Assembly (NCBI RefSeq): GCF_005221325.1
Contig: NZ_CP039889.1
Location: 930,001 to 994,000 of the forward strand
Origin: Agrobacterium tumefaciens
GTDB lineage: Bacteria > Pseudomonadota > Alphaproteobacteria > Rhizobiales > Rhizobiaceae
Direction: 5' to 3'
Length of the DNA stretch: 64,000 nucleotides
The notes beneath the pieces were generated by a model. It was not told where the DNA came from. It saw nothing but the letters and a program-made list of their open reading frames with translations, and ran no database searches. Both the position numbers and the translations under genes were made by a program. Positions 62,282 through 64,000 of this stretch are shown here, one piece after another; the first letter of the stretch is position 1, and each line of letters starts with the position of its first letter.

Positions 62282-63106
62282 TCAGGCCCAGAAGGAGGGC
62301 ACTGTTTCCGAAAGCCGCGGGCCGATGCGCAGCGGCGCGATCTTTTCGGCAAGCCCGGTGCGGTCGGAGATTTCAACGCCGACGCCACAGATCGTCGCCG
62401 GCCCGCTTGCGGCCTCGAAACGGCCCTTCGGCATTTTGGAAATGAATCGGTTGATCGGCTCTTCCTTCTCCATGCCAAGCGAACTGTCATAATCGCCGCA
62501 CATGCCGGCATCAGACATATAGGCCGTGCCGCCATTCAGTATTTGCGCGTCAGCCGTCGGAACATGGGTGTGGGTGCCGACGACGAAGCTCGCGCGGCCA
62601 TCAACGAAATGGCCGAAACACTGCTTTTCGCTGGTCGCCTCGGCATGGAAATCGAAGATGATGGCGTCGGCCTGTTCCTTCAGCGGGCAGGCGGCAAGAA
62701 TGGTTTCCGCCGACTTGAAAGGATCGTCCAGCTCCGGATGCATGAACACCCGGCCCATGATGTTGGCGACAAGGATACGTGCGCCGTTGCGGGCATAAAA
62801 CATGCCCGAGCCCTTACCAGGCGTACCATCGGGATAATTGGCGGGCCGCAGGAACTGGTCGTGGCGCTCGCAGAAGGAAACCGCTTCTTTCTGATCCCAG
62901 ACATGGTTGCCGGTGGTCACGACGTCGGCACCGGCATTGATTGTTTCAAGGTAGATATCCTCGGTAATGCCGAAACCGCCGGCGGCATTTTCACCGTTGA
63001 CGATGACGAAATCGAGCTTCAGATCGGAAATCAGCCCCGGCAATCGCTCCCAGACAGCCGTGCGTCCGGTCTTGCCAACCATATCTCCAAGAAAAAGAAG
63101 TCTCAT
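62282..63106 (-). CDS. YmdB-type metallophosphoesterase (TIGR00282), 274 aa
   Basis: Early RLLFLGDMVGKTGR, then VIVNGENAAGGFGI and DVVTTGNHVWDQKEA carry the metal-ligand Asp, Asn and His of the TIGR00282/YmdB family, which hydrolyses 2',3'-cyclic nucleotides or cyclic phosphodiesters. Late TSEKQCFGHFVDGRASFVVGTHTHVPTADAQ completes the site. The length is standard. It lies 71 bases after the 5-FCL gene in the same direction, and is probably cotranscribed. Confidence 0.94.
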   Translation of the reverse strand: MRLLFLGDMVGKTGRTAVWERLPGLISDLKLDFVIVNGENAAGGFGITEDIYLETINAGADVVTTGNHVWDQKEAVSFCERHDQFLRPANYPDGTPGKGSGMFYARNGARILVANIMGRVFMHPELDDPFKSAETILAACPLKEQADAIIFDFHAEATSEKQCFGHFVDGRASFVVGTHTHVPTADAQILNGGTAYMSDAGMCGDYDSSLGMEKEEPINRFISKMPKGRFEAASGPATICGVGVEISDRTGLAEKIAPLRIGPRLSETVPSFWA

Positions 63107-63177
63107 TCACCGCCTCGTTTTGCGTATGTTCTTTGGATTTGCGTCCCTCTAGCGGGTAATCCATCTTTTAAAAAGTG

Positions 63178-63795
63178 CTAAAGCGCCTTTTGTCCCGGAT
63201 CGGCCATCGATAGCGGGGTGGAAAACCAGTGCAGCCCGCTTTCCGTCAGAATGGCGTGGAGCGGCACATCATGCGCCTCCGCCGGTACGGATGGTACTTC
63301 CTGACAATCAAAGGCGATGCCGATGAGGATGGGCTGACGACCCTTGGCGTGCAATCTCGCAATGGCGCGGTCATAGTGCCCCGCACCATAACCGACACGC
63401 TGCCCCTGCCCATCGAAGACGGAAAGAGGCACAAGCAGAATGTCCGGATCAAGAACTTCCGCATCCTCGCCCGGGCCGCTCGTGCCGAAACCGGTCTTCA
63501 CCAGTGGCGTATCCGCCTCGAAGGCGCGAAAGACGATGGTTTCCCGGTCAAGCACCACGGGAAGGACGAGACGCCCGCCCCGTTCACGCAACGCCTCCAT
63601 CAGCGGCCGGGTATCGGCCTCGGAGCGAATGGGCATAAACCCGGAAATGACGGTGCCGGGCGCAAAGGGAATGCCGAAGGCACCATAGGCCGTTATTGAC
63701 AGGCTCTTCTGCTGCCGCTCGGCTGAAGGCAACGCATCGCGCGAGGCAAGCCTTTCGCCACGCAACCTTGCTTTTTCCGCTGCATCGCCCTGCAT
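63178..63795 (-). CDS. 5-formyltetrahydrofolate cyclo-ligase, 205 aa
   Basis: Converts 5-formyl-THF to 5,10-methenyl-THF with ATP. The late GQRVGYGAGHYDRAIARL is the ATP/folate-binding motif of the family, and early KARLRGERLASRDALP and FMPIRSEADTRPL also fit. The 6S RNA often found near this gene is not seen in the 71 bases downstream. Its ATG shares a base with the stop of the upstream CorC-like gene, so they are coupled. Confidence 0.95.
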   Translation of the reverse strand: MQGDAAEKARLRGERLASRDALPSAERQQKSLSITAYGAFGIPFAPGTVISGFMPIRSEADTRPLMEALRERGGRLVLPVVLDRETIVFRAFEADTPLVKTGFGTSGPGEDAEVLDPDILLVPLSVFDGQGQRVGYGAGHYDRAIARLHAKGRQPILIGIAFDCQEVPSVPAEAHDVPLHAILTESGLHWFSTPLSMADPGQKAL

Positions 63796-64000
63796 CAGGC
63801 GGCCCGGCTCACAAGGACCTTGTCGATACGGTGGCCGTCGAGGTCGATGACTTCGAAACGCCAGCCGTTGCGGGTGACATGTTCACCCAGTTCCGGCAGG
63901 CGGCGGAATTCATCAAGCACAAGACCGGCAACGGTCTCGAACTCGGCATCCTCATCGATCTGGAATCCCATGCGATAAGCGAACTCATCGGCCGGCATCC
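63795..64000 (-). CDS. CorC/HlyC-family transporter-associated protein, C-terminus only (cut by window)
   Basis: The last 68 or so residues of a gene running off the right edge. EFAYRMGFQIDEDAEFETVAGLVLDEFRRLPELGEHV and the final RFEVIDLDGHRIDKVLV form the C-terminal CorC_HlyC (transporter-associated) domain, typical of hemolysin-like proteins with a DUF21/CNNM membrane domain and CBS pair. The N-terminal parts cannot be seen. It overlaps the cyclo-ligase start by one base. Confidence 0.85.
   Translation of the reverse strand, partial: MPADEFAYRMGFQIDEDAEFETVAGLVLDEFRRLPELGEHVTRNGWRFEVIDLDGHRIDKVLVSRAA

Noticed and set aside
63106..63178. 6S RNA next to the 5-formyl-THF cyclo-ligase gene
   Set aside because: The gap is only 71 bases and has no long central-bubble hairpin; upstream the gene overlaps the CorC-like gene.

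Overview
The window comes from an alphaproteobacterium of the Rhizobiaceae, most likely Agrobacterium. The host half carries the typical rhizobial order ruvC-ruvA-ruvB, ybgC, tolQ-tolR-tolA-tolB-pal-cpoB, tilS, ftsH, glmM, serC-serA and mnmA. The serC gene is of the alphaproteobacterial type and has a serC-motif-like leader. Coding is dense and GC-rich throughout. The genus is inferred from gene order and protein character, not from a database match.

Positions 1 to about 30.3 kb are a Mu-like transposable prophage whose left end (repressor, transposase) lies outside the window. Layout: (a) early/middle genes 1-4805: a DUF3164 protein, a nucleoside 2-deoxyribosyltransferase-like enzyme, small DNA-binding and unknown proteins, a GemA-like regulator and a Mor-family activator; (b) a structured 105-base control region, 4806-4910; (c) lysis genes 4911-6551: endolysin, holin candidate and overlapping Rz/Rz1 spanins; (d) the Mu-type packaging and head set 6548-16722: DUF2730, a VpaChn25_0724-like protein, DUF3486 small terminase, large terminase, DUF935 portal, gpF, protease I with an internal scaffold Z start, decoration protein, major capsid T, HI1506-like, DUF1320, gpG-like and gp37-like; (e) a long non-contractile (siphophage) tail set 16885-28821: tail tube, a tandem CCHC zinc-knuckle protein, a G/GT chaperone pair with a -1 slippery site, tape measure, distal tail proteins, a peptidase-like protein, a J-like tip protein and fibres. 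No sheath or baseplate genes are seen, so this belongs with the transposable siphophages (D3112/B3 or RcapMu type), not with contractile Mu.

Positions 28.9-32.1 kb are an accessory strip of visibly different composition. It holds an opposite-strand SAM methyltransferase, a small orphan ORF, an orphan gene behind a hairpin that covers its ribosome binding site, an 11-base repeat array with a palindrome in front of a frameshifted pseudogene, and a zinc-ribbon YbjQ-like protein. It ends next to the 3' end of a tRNA-Met(CAT) gene. The prophage right end was not fixed to the base.

From 32.1 kb on the DNA is conserved chromosome: tRNA modification (mnmA, tilS), an OpgC-like acyltransferase, a Tim44-like protein, serine synthesis (serA, serC), an outer membrane protein, cell-wall precursor synthesis (glmM), membrane proteolysis (ftsH), the Tol-Pal envelope system, Holliday junction processing (ruvABC), a chemoreceptor, a luciferase-like monooxygenase, a YebC-family protein and, at the right edge, ymdB-like, 5-formyl-THF cyclo-ligase and a truncated CorC/HlyC-type gene. 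Most units end in clear intrinsic terminators. The most interesting items are in the prophage: the zinc-knuckle tail-operon protein, the frameshift site, the nested scaffold gene and the structured lysis-operon leader.
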